Part shown: positions 1-10,435 of the stretch, one piece after another
Layout: the number at the start of each line of letters is the position of its first letter
Numbering within the stretch: the stretch's first letter is position 1
Made by a program: the position numbers and the translations under genes
The notes under the pieces: generated by a model
What the model saw: the letters and a program-made list of their open reading frames with translations, nothing else
Database searches by the model: none
Told to the model about the DNA's origin: nothing
NCBI GenBank assembly: GCA_963682055.1
Contig: OY821750.1
Coordinates: forward strand, 30,202,402 to 30,266,401
Direction: 5' to 3'
Source: Primula veris
Lineage: Eukaryota; Streptophyta; Magnoliopsida; Ericales; Primulaceae
Length of the DNA: 64,000 nucleotides

Positions 1-691
1 TAAATAGGGACCTATACATGCACTCTTGCAAATACTGGATGAGAACCCTGTTAGATGTATGCGAAGCCAGGATATGTAAATGGATGGTGCCAAAATATAT
101 GTACAAGTAACATATTTTTATGGGGGTGCCAAATCTACACCTAAAAAGAAATTGTACTAAAAAAAAATTGCGTCACTTGGGATTTCTAAAATTATGGGGG
201 GTGCCGTGACACCCGATCGTCCCCACTTAGCTTTCCCCTGAATGTATGCCAAGTTACATCAATGATTCTTAGTGAATCATTAAAACAATCGATGTTAAAT
301 AATATCTGATTATATCATCATTCTTCAAACAAAATTTATTTTTACATTCTCAGTGAAATCATTAAAACAGTCTATGTTAAATTTATTTATGTTAAACAGT
401 GACTAAGCCGCGACGAGCAAATTCACATTTCAAACAAAATTTATTTTTACCGACAATGGTAAATAAAATGATTTGCAACTTTTCGGTTTTACTATATTTA
501 TATTTTTCATATCTTTATATGTAATAAAAGACAAAGAATAAATGAAATAATATTAAACATAAGGAGGAAAGTCGAAACAATACATATCGCCTCTATATTT
601 CATTAAACCGTTGGTTACTTTTGAGACCTTTATTTCAGATTTGTGTACTTTTGGTCCAATATTTTTGTCGAGGTCTTTCTTCACATTTTTA
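1..691. other. AT-rich intergenic DNA
   Basis: I see no gene here. Positions about 180-235 form a GC-richer stretch (around 'ggggtgccgtgacacccga') of a kind often met inside plant transposons, but no element ends could be fixed. If thioesterase copy C has exons 1 and 2, they are not in this stretch. Confidence 0.4.
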
Positions 692-1696
692 AGGATAAAT
701 TAACAAAATATACTATTTTTTAAACTAAATTAACAAAAACATACCCAAAAACTTTTCATTATCAAAAACATACCAAACAAATTTAAATTTAATACTGTTT
801 ATTTTTTTCTTTATCTCTCTCTCGTCTTACTCTCTTTCCTCCATTCTTCTTTCTTACCAATTATTCTATTTATCTCTTAATTCTTCTCTCTCACCAATTT
901 TTTTATTTATCTCTCTCTGATCTTACTCTATCTCTCCTCCATTCTTATATGTATTTTTCTTTAATATCTCACTCTATCTCTCTCCATTCCTCCATCACGA
1001 AAACCCGCCACTAACTACCGAACACCTTCTAGATTATATAGACATCCATATACATATAAATACAGATATATGCATACGTAATACACAAATATTACACTAT
1101 TTGATACCCCGTAATATATGAAAAATATATGAAATTGGTGAGATTGTTTTCTATTTATTGAGTTTTGAGACTATTGTAAATATTGTAGGTTTCAAGTTGA
1201 AAGAGAAGAATCCATATGTACAATATTGAGAGAAATTCATATGTAGGGTATGCAATTTTAAAATTAGGGTATGAAGTTTTGAAATTAGGGTATGAAGTTT
1301 TGAAATTAGAGTATGAAGTTTTGAAATTAGGGTATGAAGTTTTGAAATTAGGGTATGAAGTTTTAAAATTAGAGTACGACGTTTTATAATTAGCATATGA
1401 ATATTTTGTGAGTTTTTAATCATTTTTAGAGAGAGATGGGTGATTAGCACGTGTTAGAAATAGTTGCGATTATCGTGTGTTAGAGAGATATGTATGATTA
1501 GAGAGAGATATATTAGGTTAGAGAGAGATGTTAGATTAGAGAGAGATGTTAGGTGAGAGAGATATATGTTAGGTTAGAGAGAAAAATTAGATTAATAAAT
1601 AATAAGTAAATATAGGTATGTTTTTGATAATTTAAATTATTAGGGTATGTTTTTGTTAATATAATAGGGATATTGTATATTTTTATTAATTGCCCC
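692..1696. repeat. TIR element with internal minisatellite, copy 1
   Basis: The ends are imperfect inverted repeats: the left end reads GGATAAATTAACAAAATATA and the right end, reverse-complemented, reads GGGGCAATTAATAAAAATAT. Inside each end lie further inverted copies of a motif like ATTAACAAAAACATACC. The interior has a CT-rich tract (about 800-980), a 21-bp tandem repeat and a GAGA-rich tract (about 1430-1590). No transposase frame is visible, so it looks non-autonomous. A second member lies at 23201-23995 in the opposite orientation. The superfamily is unknown; a Mutator-like or foldback origin is a guess. Confidence 0.6.
1246..1392. repeat. 21-bp minisatellite, about 7 units
   Basis: Seven successive units of about 21 bp, of the type GGGTATGAAGTTTTGAAATTA, with a few substitutions per unit. 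The period is a multiple of three, so the array stays open in translation and makes a repetitive false reading frame on the minus strand. Confidence 0.85.
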
Positions 1697-1842
1697 TATT
1701 TTTAATTAAGCTTTCTCATAAATTGAAATTGTTACATATAGCCCGGGATGCATCCATTACTCGAATAATAATTGAACGGCTAGCACTATATGATTGTTCT
1801 CGAGTATATATTTTAGCAAATAGAAGTTCAACCCACTAAATC
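1697..1842. other. short spacer
   Basis: AT-rich spacer between the TIR element and the gypsy remnant. No feature recognised. Confidence 0.4.
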
Positions 1843-2720
1843 TTACACATACCGATTAACTCTTTTGGACGTATTCTCAAAAATCTTATAAAACTCATAA
1901 TAATCTGTCACATCTCTATCATCAATAATAAAAATTTTCTTTAGCATAGTATTATCAGTAAAATTTTTCCTAATTATTTTTTCAACACAAGTAACATCAA
2001 ACCGATAATCCAACTGAATAGAATTCAGTATAAAGAAACCTGCAATACGTTCAAACCCTGAGTCAACATGAATTTGTTTATCACTTATCAATTCTGTTAG
2101 CTCTTCCCTTATCCATTCGTAATCGCTATAATCATAAAAAATCGATGAAGAATTATAAAATTTATTTTCTACAACACAACTTGCATTAATATTCTCCACT
2201 TCTGTGAAACTTTCTTGTTCTTTGTTTTTCTTTAAAAATATGATATTATGATCGAGATTCTCATCAACATTAAATTCCTCATCACTATAATCATCATAAA
2301 TTGGAGGACTATCATAATGCTGCAAACTTTTATTATGAAAAATAGTCGATATAAATAGGTTTTCTTCTTCAGGTGAAGTTTTCGAAACATTATAAGTCAA
2401 CTTTTCGGATGAAAACATCTCATGTTTTGTGTTGGCAACTTCAAAAACCCTAATAGTCATCTTTTTGGACGAAAATACCCATTCATGAATCAAGTTGATA
2501 AATTCGTCAGCCTGCATCGAGCCTGTAAACTCAGGATGTTCCATCCGAAGACCCAGATCTCTGGTATGGACAACCGATTACGAGGTTGACCAGAGAAAAG
2601 GTTCTCAAGCATTTTTCCCGAGTTGTGGTCCGAAAACTTAGACTGCATGAAATTGCGCGTCGCGTTGTGTCGCATAGTCTGATCCGCCATCTGTCTCCTC
2701 AACTCCTTAATGAGCAAGTC
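1843..2720 (-). pseudogene. Ty3-gypsy gag remnant
   Basis: Read on the minus strand, the first part (2717 down to about 2560) encodes ELRRQMADQT and a basic stretch. After a frameshift near 2545 it continues as MEHPEFTGSMQADEFINLIH, which resembles the start of the capsid region of plant Ty3-gypsy gag proteins (a hydrophobic 'x-PxFxGxxxADEFxxWxxxxE' segment). After 'HEWVF' the frame stays open to 1843 as an acidic protein that I do not recognise, so the gag has been deleted or rearranged there. No protease, reverse transcriptase or integrase follows. In life this protein would package retrotransposon RNA; here it is dead. Confidence 0.6.
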
Positions 2721-2759
2721 TTTTTCTTGGTTATGGTTAGCAACTCCTTAAAAAACTCA

Positions 2760-2771
2760 GCTCTCGTACCA
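2760..2771 (-). other. degenerate tRNA-iMet primer binding site
   Basis: On the minus strand this reads TGGTACGAGAGC, two bases off the initiator-methionine primer site TGGTATCAGAGC used by many plant LTR retrotransposons. It sits just upstream of the gag remnant in the expected order, supporting a minus-strand gypsy element. Confidence 0.55.
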
Positions 2772-3120
2772 ATGTACGCCGGAACAAGATACCGATTATC
2801 TTGTAGGCAAGTTAATATGAATTGTAGGAACAAGAAAGAACAAAATAACTGGAGAGAGATAAAATTCTGTTTCTTATGATTTAATAACAATCGAACTCTA
2901 TCAAAACACGTCCACAACCCGTACTTAAATAGTTAAATAATATTGTTGATAAAAATGAAATTATGAAAGTATACTAAAATATAAAAATAAATAATAAGTC
3001 TTATGCAGTAAATAATAAAAATTGATAAATTAAAAAGAAACTAGTAAAATATCTTAAAATATAAAAGGAAATAAGACTTAATTAGAGATTCTCCTGCATC
3101 AAAACGTTACTAGATAAAAT
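2772..3120 (-). mobile_element. possible 5' LTR remnant of the gypsy element
   Basis: By position this should be LTR sequence upstream of the primer site on the minus strand. It includes a run with 'atctctctccag' and 'gttctttcttgttcc', typical of an LTR just before a primer site. The outer edge is not fixed and no matching 3' LTR was found, so the call rests mainly on context. Confidence 0.3.
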
Positions 3121-3200
3121 TAAGGGGCATGTGTTAAATAGCGACATCGATCAGGTGGATAAATTTTGATTTAAAATTAAACGAGTGAGTATATATGCTA

Positions 3201-3427
3201 TTCACTCCGTTTCTATTTAATTGTGAAACTACGTGCAATTTTGATCGGCCAATAACTTAATCAAAATTGTCGGAATGAAAATTTTCAAAAGTTGGTCATA
3301 TAGTTCAAATGTTAAATTTTAAGATTAGATTTTAAAAAAAATCATTTCGACAATTTTAATACAATTTATAAGCCGGTCAAAATTGCACGTAGTTTCGTAA
3401 TGGACAATTAAATGGGAATGGAGTGAG
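3201..3427. mobile_element. Stowaway-like MITE in front of thioesterase exon 3
   Basis: A 227-bp element with inverted ends: TTCACTCCGTTTCTATTTAA on the left and, reverse-complemented, CTCACTCCATTCCCATTTAA on the right. It is flanked by TA on both sides (3199-3200 and 3428-3429), as expected for Tc1/mariner-type Stowaway MITEs. Almost the whole element is one long palindrome. A related 224-bp copy lies in intron 2 of thioesterase copy A (15746-15969). Confidence 0.75.
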
Positions 3428-3512
3428 TATCATTTAACCTATAGTTAACATATATAGGGTAGTACTGGGTTATCATTATTGTTCATGATGTATTCGGTCG
3501 AAATTTTCTCAG

Positions 3513-5220
3513 TGGAGATTTTGTCGAAATTGACAATTGGAGTGCCTTGTGGGGAAGGACTGGTATAAGGCGCGACTCACTTATTCGGGATTACAAAACA
3601 GGACAAACGCTTTTACAAGCATCTAGGTAATGTACTTTATTTGTTGCTAAAAGTCTACAAAATTTCTAGGCTACTGTCACGGTATGTCTATCATGAGTTC
3701 GAACTAAGATCAACGTTTTTTTTTTTTTTCTGCTGCAGCTATTGGCTATTTATGAATAAAGAGACAAAAATAAAAACAACAATTCCGGAAGACCTTCGGG
3801 AGATATCCGCTCCTTATTTGATCGATTCGGATCCTATCGTAAAAGATCATAAGAAGGGATTTCCAAAACTGGACGAAACCACAGCTGATTTCGTCTGTGG
3901 TGTCCTTAAGGTGACTTTTTGGAGCTATTTTCTCAAGAAGCACAATAATTAATGGGATAATTTTCTTTTTTCTTAAAAAAATTCTCTAAAGAGGTTGCAT
4001 ATTTCACTCATAGTTTCTCACAATTTTTTTTTTCTGTATGTGGATATATCTAATATTGCATCAGCCAAGATGGAGTGATTTAGATGGCAATGAACATGTG
4101 AACAATGCCAAGTACATTGGATGGATCTTTGAGGTAAATTTTCAATATTCTTTTTAAAGCCAAAATAAAAGAATACTTTAGCTATTCTTTGAGGTAATAG
4201 CTAAAATATAAAAGTTAAACGTATGACTCCCCCAAATAAAAGGAGTATTCAGACTCTCTCAATCATAACCATTGGATTAAATTTCTTTTTATCGGACACA
4301 CATACAGACACAGACACACACACACACGAGTTTCTAATATTTTATTAGAGTTTTAGTAGTTGATTTATTTTAATGTTATATTTTTAATTATATTTAAGGG
4401 TATGCTAAACAAGAGTTTCCAATCTTTTCTTATGCTTTTATTGTTTCCAATCACCGTATTTTAAATTATGGTATATATCTAGTGTATTATTTTAGTTTAT
4501 ATTTTTGTTAGCCATCAGATTAAAATGAACAAGATTAATGGTGAATAAATGAGGAGTGTGAGGACTCTCACTATTAGGATGAGTCTGGTGCTTCCATTCC
4601 TATACAGCTACAACAGATTCTGTGTCCTGTTTATTTTTAACATTTTTCACACAATTTACATACGGCATCACTTTAGTTATAATTATTTTGTTCACCCCTT
4701 ATATACCTCTAATCTTCTATTAATTCACTCATTTGTCTGAAAACTTTAATTTTTCATTATCTTAGTCACTACCAGCATATATATACTCAAGATTCCCATT
4801 TTACATTTTATGCTATCTGCAATTATGCAGTTTCCCCCCTACATATTATATTTTATCTCCACTAACTACTTCAACTTTCAATTTATCGAACTTTCAATTT
4901 GTCAATTGAGACACCATTTATCACCAATTTGATAACTCTGTCAATACTAATAAGTTGTTGTATCATGTATGTGTTATACACAGACGGTACCTCGTTTAGT
5001 TTTGGAAAATTATGAGCTTTGTAGCATAATAATGAAGTACAAAAGAGAGTGTCACCTGGACAGCGTGGTGCAATCCATGACCAATACTAATGATGTATCT
5101 AATGAAGGGCCTGTAATTGACTGCTCACATTTATTCACACTTGAAAGTGGACCTGAAATTATGAAAGCCCGAACTTCTTGGAGGCGCAAATCATCTCATG
5201 GCTTACTAAATCCATTTTAG
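3513..5220 (+). CDS. FatB-like acyl-ACP thioesterase, copy C (exons 3-6)
   Basis: Plastid thioesterase that cleaves acyl-ACP and ends fatty-acid synthesis. Four exons with intact frames and GT/AG borders: 3513-3626, 3739-3910, 4065-4133 and 4984-5220. Their lengths (114, 172, 69, 237 nt) match copy A exactly for the first three. Conserved pieces are EIDNWSALWGRTGIRRDS, the hot-dog core motif DLDGNEHVNNAKYIGW with the Asp, Asn and His expected at the active site, and YKRECHLDSVVQS with the conserved Glu and Cys. The Gln of the usual NQH is Glu here. Exons 1 and 2, which carry the transit peptide, are not in the 3.5 kb upstream. They are either before the window, behind a large intron 2 filled by transposons, or lost. 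A copia element starts 38 bp after the stop codon, so the native 3' UTR is cut. Whether the gene is functional is open. Confidence 0.82.
4226..4580. mobile_element. MITE in intron 5 of thioesterase copy C
   Basis: The ends are loosely inverted (AGGAGTATTCAGACTCTC on the left; GAGGAGTGTGAGGACTCTC near the right end). Its interior closely matches the element at 57738-58245, sharing 'tccaatcttttcttatg' and 'attaaaatgaacaagat'. It makes intron 5 of copy C about 850 bp long, against 304 bp in copy A. A CA microsatellite lies inside at about 4305-4327. Confidence 0.55.
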
Positions 5221-5258
5221 TACACTCGTATTTGACAAGAATTTAAGATTTATCTTTC

Positions 5259-5505
5259 TGTTGAGATGTTCCAGCTTCAGTTAATAATGTTCCCTATCGT
5301 TTAGGGCAGTGCATTTATGCTTTTAATATTTTCTAGCTTATTTACCACGTACCTGGTTGTTTACGTGGGTTGCTTATTTTTCTCTTTTCAGTTGTAAAGG
5401 CTATTATATAGCCAAACTTGTCATTCAATAAAGTTTAAGTCATTCCCCAATTTGCTTTGAGTTGTTGATATGTAAACTCTTGTTTTTGATCATTCATTCC
5501 TAACA
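5259..5505 (+). repeat. 5' LTR of copia 1
   Basis: It begins TGTTGAGATGTTCC and ends CATTCCTAACA, with the TG...CA ends of an LTR. The primer site TGCTATCAGAGC (5509-5520, one base off the tRNA-iMet site) follows three bases later. No 3' LTR remains for comparison. The start is inferred from the TG end alone. Confidence 0.65.
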
Positions 5506-5610
5506 ATCTGCTATCAGAGCTTTCACCGGGACTGAGAGAGAAAGAGAAGCTGCAGACTTCGAGTGACTTAAAGACAGGGAGAGATAACGAGTCAAGGGAA
5601 TTATGTCCAA

Positions 5611-6999
5611 CCAGCAATTCTTCGCTTTGATGGTTACTATGACCATTGGAGTATGTTAATGGAGAATTTTCTGAGTTTGAAGGAATACTGGCACCTGGAA
5701 GAGGCTGGTTACGAAAAACTACCAGCATGATCAAGTGTGATAGAAGCCCAATGAAGAAAACTAGATGAATTGAAGTTAAAAAACCTGAAAGTGAAAAACT
5801 ACTTATTCCAGGCAATTGATAGGAAGATCATGGAAACCATATTAAATAAGGACACCTCGAAGCAGATATGGGATTCTATGAAGAGGAAGCACGAGGGAAA
5901 TGCAAGAGTAAAACGTTCAATTCTTCAAGCCAAACGCAGAGATTTTGAAAACTTAGAGATGAAATCAGGTGAAACCAGTGTTTTAAATAGCGTTATCGCT
6001 ATCGTAGCGTTTTTTCGAGAGAAACGCTAAAAGCGCTAATAGCGTTGCTATATAGCGCTTTGCGGTGTATTTTTTTTTGCCTAAATATGCACTAAACTTT
6101 AGAATATATAACAAAAAAAATAAAAAAATATAGTTATATTAGATAGTAATAAAAAAAAATCAAAAAAAAAATTGTTGTTGGTGAGTTTCGAACCAAGGTC
6201 TGTTGGAAATTACAGCACAGTCTTAACCATCTGGACTGTAGACACTTTTATGAAATTTGCACAATATATATTTATTATTTAGATCCGCTGTTTTTTTTTT
6301 AACTCGCTATTTACGCTTTTGATCCAGAATTTCGCGATTTTTGCGCTTTCGGTCCCCTATAGCGCGATTTTAGCGCAATTCCACCCAAAATCGTGATTTT
6401 TCGTTGCGTTTTTTTACCAAAAAAGCGCTATTTCGCGCTACATAGCGCTTTGTAGCGCGAATTTTAAAACAGAGGGTGAAACTGTTACGGAATATTTTTC
6501 TAGGGTTATGACAGTAGCAAATAAAATGCATTTGTATGGAGAAAAGATGAAAGATGTGACTGTGGTAGAGAAGATTCTTAGATCTTTGACCGACCAATTT
6601 AATTATATAGTATGTTCAATCAAAAAATCAAACGATGTTGATCAACTTTCAATAGATGAGTTACAAAACTCATTGATACTTCATGAACAGAAATTTCAAA
6701 AGAAAAACGGTGATGAACAAGCTTTTGAGGTGCCACGTGAAGAGGATTTTAGTGGAAGAGGACGTGGTAGAACTGGTTTTAGAGGAAGAGGAAGAGGGTG
6801 GCTATCATTTAACAAAGCAACTATTGAATGTTACAAGTGCCACAAACTTGGTCACTTTCAATATGGGTGTCCAACTTGGGAAAAACAAGCTAACTTCGCC
6901 GAGTCTGATGAAACAAAAGAGATGCTTCTAATGTCATTCATGGATATTCATGGTGCAAAAAGAGAGGATGCTTGGTTTTTAGATTCAGGTTGTACGTAG
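5611..6999 (+). pseudogene. copia 1 gag and start of protease, interrupted
   Basis: Nucleocapsid precursor of copia 1. The reading begins near 5611 (VQPAILRFDGYYDHWSMLM), is open from 5770 (LKNLKVKNYLFQAIDRKI) to 5975, is broken by a 499-bp MITE, and resumes at 6475 (VTEYFSRVMTVANKMH). A Gly/Arg-rich stretch (about 6745-6800) leads to a complete CCHC zinc knuckle, CYKCHKLGHFQYGC. The protease active-site segment WFLDSGCT sits at the end. A short insertion after SGCT (about 6995) shifts the frame. Precise removal of the MITE and one target duplication would rejoin the gag frame, so the insertion came after the gag was in place. Confidence 0.8.
5976..6474. mobile_element. 499-bp hAT-type MITE in copia 1 gag
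   Basis: The ends are inverted: CAGTGTTTTAAATAGCG on the left and, reverse-complemented, CTCTGTTTTAAAATTCGCG on the right. A perfect 8-bp target duplication GGTGAAAC flanks it (5968-5975 and 6475-6482). The 8-bp duplication and CAGnG-type end are hAT hallmarks. Subterminal regions are packed with AGCGC/GCGCT motifs in both orientations, which could be transposase-binding sites. It has no coding capacity. Confidence 0.88.
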
Positions 7000-7285
7000 T
7001 AACCACATGTGCGGTGATCGGACACTATTTTGCGAGTTGAATGAAAAGTTTAGAGAAGTAGTAAAGTTGGGGAATAACTCTAGAATGAGTGTTGTGGGAA
7101 AAGGGAATGTGAATTTCTTCTTGAACGGATTTAATTATGTTGTCAGTGAAGTCTTTTATGTACCTAAACTTAAAAACAACCTTTTAAGCATAGGGCAGCT
7201 ACAAGAGAAAGGTCTTGCTATTTTACTTGAATCAAGGAAATGCAAGATCTATCATCTAACACGAGCATTGATCATTCAAACCGAC

Positions 7286-7961
7286 ATGAGTGCCAACATA
7301 ATGTTCATCTTGATAGCCACATCACAACAAAAACAACAGTCACCGAAGGAAACTTGCTATCACACATCATCACATGACATTGCACATCTTTGGCTGTAAC
7401 GACCCGGCCCTACGGACCGAACCGCTACGTCCGTATCAACAATATTGTCCGCTTTGGCACAATTTCCCAGGGGGGTCACCCATCCTGGTACTACTCCAAG
7501 TTAAGCACGCTTAACTGTGGAGTTCCGTCCTCGCTGTTGTGCCGCACGGCTTTAATAGGCCTTGTTGATAGGAAATGGATATTTAAGCTCATATACCACA
7601 CGGGTACTCTCATATCTGGGCGATGAGTGCCAACATAATGTTCATCTTGATAGCCACATCACAACAAAAACAACAGTCACCGAAGGAAACTTGCTATCAC
7701 ACATCATCACATGACATTGCACATCTTTGGCTGTAACGACCCGGCCCTACGGACCGAACCGCTACGTCCGTATCAACAATATTGTCCGCTTTGGCACAAT
7801 TTCCCAGGGGGGTCACCCATCCTGGTACTACTCCAAGTTAAGCACGCTTAATTGTGGAGTTCCGTCCTCGCTGTTGTGCCGCACGGCTTTAATAGGCCTT
7901 GTTGATAGGAAATGGATATTTAAGCTCATATACCACACGGGTACTCTCATATCTGGGCGAT
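7286..7961. repeat. 337-bp tandem duplication over the Cassandra-copia junction
   Basis: Positions 7286-7622 are repeated from 7623 on. The unit contains the copia flank, the target duplication TTGGC and the first part of a Cassandra LTR (from 7395 in unit 1 and 7732 in unit 2). I see one mismatch between units (cttaactg against cttaattg), so the event is recent. At the join, 'gggcgATGagtgcc' shares ATG with both parents, suggesting a microhomology-type join. Confidence 0.9.
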
Positions 7962-8432
7962 GTGGGACTGACGCACAATACCGCACCACAGAATTTCCTT
8001 CCTGGAAATCTGGGTCGTCACAATCACCCCCCCCCCCCCCCCCCTTTAGGCACGACGTCCTCGTCGGACACGTCGTCCTTCAGGGGTCCACACACGTGCT
8101 AGTCCCCATATTTCCGGCCAGATAGAGGCTCTGATACCACCTGTAACGACCCGGCCCTATGGACCGAACCGCTACGCCCGTATCAACAATATTGTCCGCT
8201 TTGGCACAACTTTCCAGTGGGGTCACCCATCCTAATACTACTCCAAGTTAAGCACGCTTAACTGTGGAGTTCCGTCCTCGCTGTTGTGCCGCACGGCTTT
8301 GAAAGGCCTTGTTAATAGGAAATGGATATTTAAGCTCATATACCACACGGGTACTCTCATATCTGGGTGATGTGGGACTGACGCACAATACCGCACCACA
8401 GAATTTCCTTCCTGAAAATCTGGGTCGTCACA
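7732..8432 (-). mobile_element. Cassandra TRIM with 5S rRNA-like LTRs
   Basis: A complete 701-bp terminal-repeat retrotransposon in miniature: two LTRs of 291 bp (7732-8022 and 8142-8432) around 119 bp of internal DNA, with target duplication TTGGC (7727-7731 and 8433-8437). On the minus strand the 5' LTR (8432 to 8142) is followed directly by GGTGGTATCAGAGCCTC, containing the tRNA-iMet primer site. A run of 18 G (8044 to 8027) acts as polypurine tract before the 3' LTR. The LTRs begin TGTGACGACCC and end GGTCGTTACA. Each carries a 5S rRNA-like segment, the hallmark of the Cassandra family. The LTRs differ at about 13 sites by my count. There is no coding capacity. Confidence 0.92.
7803..7870 (-). 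other. 5S rRNA-like segment in Cassandra 3' LTR
   Basis: On the minus strand this reads CAGTTAAGCGTGCTTAA (with one change here), then GGAGTAGTACCAGGATGGG and TGACC. It matches the internal control region of plant 5S rRNA genes (box A like AAGCGTGCTT, box C like GGATGGGTGACC). The other LTR has the same segment at about 8214-8281, and the duplicated fragment at about 7466-7533. It is not a functional 5S gene: the sequence outside the control region does not match, and there is no proper 5' start. Confidence 0.8.
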
Positions 8433-9893
8433 TTGGCATTGTCGATTTGGCCACCCCAGTCACAAAGGTTTGAGAACTTTACAAGTCAAAAAGATGGTTA
8501 ATGGGCTGCCTCAACTTCCTGTCTCAAGCATTGTGTGCATAGATTATTTGAGAGGAAAGCAACATCGGAATCCTATTCCCAAAAAGAGTACTTGGAGAGC
8601 ATCAAAACGGTTAGAACTCATTCATGCTGATATTTGCGGCCCAATAACTCCAACTTCCAATAGTTAGAAAAATTACTTGATAACCTTTATAGTTGATTTT
8701 AGTAGAAAGGCTTGGGTGAGTTTCTTATATGCAAAGTCAGAGGCATCTAATCCATTCAAGTGCTTTAAGAGTTGTGTGGAGAAGGAAACATGGTTAGTTA
8801 TCAAGTGTCTACGAACGGATCGTGGAGGGGAATTTACATCGGTAGAGTTTAATGATTTTTGTAAAATAAATGGGATAAAAAGACAACTCACAGCTGCATA
8901 CACACCACAACAAAATGGTGTGGCAGAAAGAAAGAATCAGACAGTAATGAATATGGTAAGATGCATGTTATCAGAGAAGAAAATCCCTAAAATATTTTGG
9001 CATGAAGTTGTGAATTGGACAATTTATGTTCTGAATCGGTGTCCCACTTTAGCTGTAAAAGATTTAACACCCGAAGAAGCTTGGAGCGGTGTCAAGCCTT
9101 CAGTGAAGCATTTTCGAGTTTTTGGATGTGTATCTCATGTTCATGTACTTGATGCTCAAAGGACTAAATTGGAAAGTAAGATTTTTAGTTATGTTTTATT
9201 AGGAGTAAGTGAATAATATAAAAGTTACAGACTGTATGATCCGGTTTCAAAGAGAATTGTTGTTAGCAGAGATGCTGTTTTTGAAGAATATAAACAATGG
9301 GACTGGGACAAGAACTATGAGGAGAAGGTCTCGCTTGATTTAGAATGGGAAGACGATGAAGATCACGTTTTTTCAAGTGAATCCGAAAGTGAAAGTAAAA
9401 ATGGTAATGACGGAATCAATGATACTTTGCCAAATTCGGAATCCGATGGTTCTTTAGATACATCTAGTCTAATAGCAGAAAGAAATAGAATGACTCCAAT
9501 ATGGACGAGGGACTATGTGAGTGGCGAATATCTCTCTGATGAAGATATTGATGTCAACATGACCTTGTATACAAGCGCAGATCCGGTGTAATTTGAAGAA
9601 TCTGTAAGTTGTGATAAATGAGAAAAGCTATGCATTCTGAAATGAGATCTATTGAAAAAATGGTACTTGGTTTCTCACGGATCTTTCTGAAGGAGCAAAG
9701 AGTATCGGTGTCAAGTGGGTGTACAAAACGAAGCTCAATGAGCTTGGAGATCTTGACAAGTATAAAGCTCGTTTAGTTGTAAAATGGTATACAAGAGTAT
9801 GGAGTTGACTATTCAGAAGTATTCACACCAGTTGCTGAATTGGATACGGTAAGAATGATTATTGACATTGCTCCACAAAAAGGGCGGAGCATT

Positions 9894-10435
9894 TATTATT
9901 ATTACTAGTTGGTACGGTTGGTACGGTTTGATTTTCCGTTTTGTACCGAAATATTATTATTATTAAAATACAATTTTTGATAACAATAAAATAGCAAAAA
10001 AGTTTGTAAAAAGTAAAATGTGTACAACTATTCTTATATTTGCTATATTTATCGTGACCTTGATTAAAATATTAAACACTTATAAAATAAGAATTCTTTT
10101 AAAACATTAGACAAGAAAATAGAGAAATACGAAATTATTGTATTTGATTTCGTAAATAGAAAAATAAGTCGTAAGTAAAATTAAACTAAACTGTAAGACA
10201 GTTTATTCGTAAGTTATGACTATGTGTGAATTTCTATATATTTTATAATTTTAATGTTTGGTTCGGTTCGGTATTATACCAAACATACGAAATGGATACC
10301 GCGAACCGACTTTTAAAGTTTGGTTCGGTTGTACCATACCGAAAAGTCGGTATACCGAAGTTTCGATACCAACTTGCTTGGTTCGGTTCGAAAATCGGTC
10401 GGTTGATACAAATCGGTATAAAAAGTCGACCATTA
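9894..10435. repeat. AT-rich element with GGTTCGGT/ACCGAACC-type repeats
   Basis: The left part has GTTGGTACGGTTGGTACGG and TTGTACCGAA; the right part has several copies of GGTTCGGT and its complement (about 10258-10420). Subterminal motifs of this kind are common in non-autonomous hAT elements of plants. It replaces the copia reverse transcriptase at its left edge and abuts the exon 6 remnant on its right. Exact ends and target duplications were not found. The three short frames here are shadows. Confidence 0.45.

Larger units (their letters stand above)
5259..9893 (+). mobile_element. truncated Ty1-copia retrotransposon 1
   Basis: In order: 5' LTR, primer site, gag, protease, GAG-pre-integrase, integrase and the start of reverse transcriptase. 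The sequence stops being copia within the reverse transcriptase, near 9893 after the 'VRMIIDIAPQKG' segment. Most of the reverse transcriptase, the RNase H and the 3' LTR are missing. The element carries two later insertions, a hAT-type MITE at 5976-6474 and a Cassandra TRIM at 7732-8432, plus a 337-bp tandem duplication. It lies between two related copies of thioesterase exon 6 (4984-5220 and 10436-10612). It cannot move by itself. Confidence 0.85.
7007..9893 (+). pseudogene. copia 1 pol remnant (protease, integrase, start of RT)
   Basis: After the protease start, the open part 7007-7394 holds VFYVPKLKNNLLSIGQLQ and then HLWHCRFGHLS of the GAG-pre-integrase domain, split by the Cassandra insertion (HLW ends at 7731, the rest resumes at 8438). 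Integrase follows from 8470: the LIHADICGP motif, a stop at 8665, DFSRKAWVSFLYAKS, and the catalytic Asp and Glu segments LRTDRGGEF and PQQNGVAERKNQ. A stop at 9216 comes before the acidic linker (about 9220-9590). The reverse transcriptase starts with SIGVKWVYKTKLNELGDLDK (about 9700-9760) but has frameshifts and is cut off at about 9893. No YVDD motif or RNase H remains. Confidence 0.82.

Noticed and set aside
1151..1450. A 99-codon repetitive minus-strand frame
   Set aside because: Product of the 21-bp minisatellite.
7390..8125. Two similar open frames of 78 and 132 codons with a shared repeated protein
   Set aside because: They are the antisense of Cassandra LTR sequence and its tandem duplicate, not genes.
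7803..8281. Possible functional 5S rRNA genes
   Set aside because: Only the internal control region resembles 5S. It lies inside LTRs with TG...CA ends, as in Cassandra.
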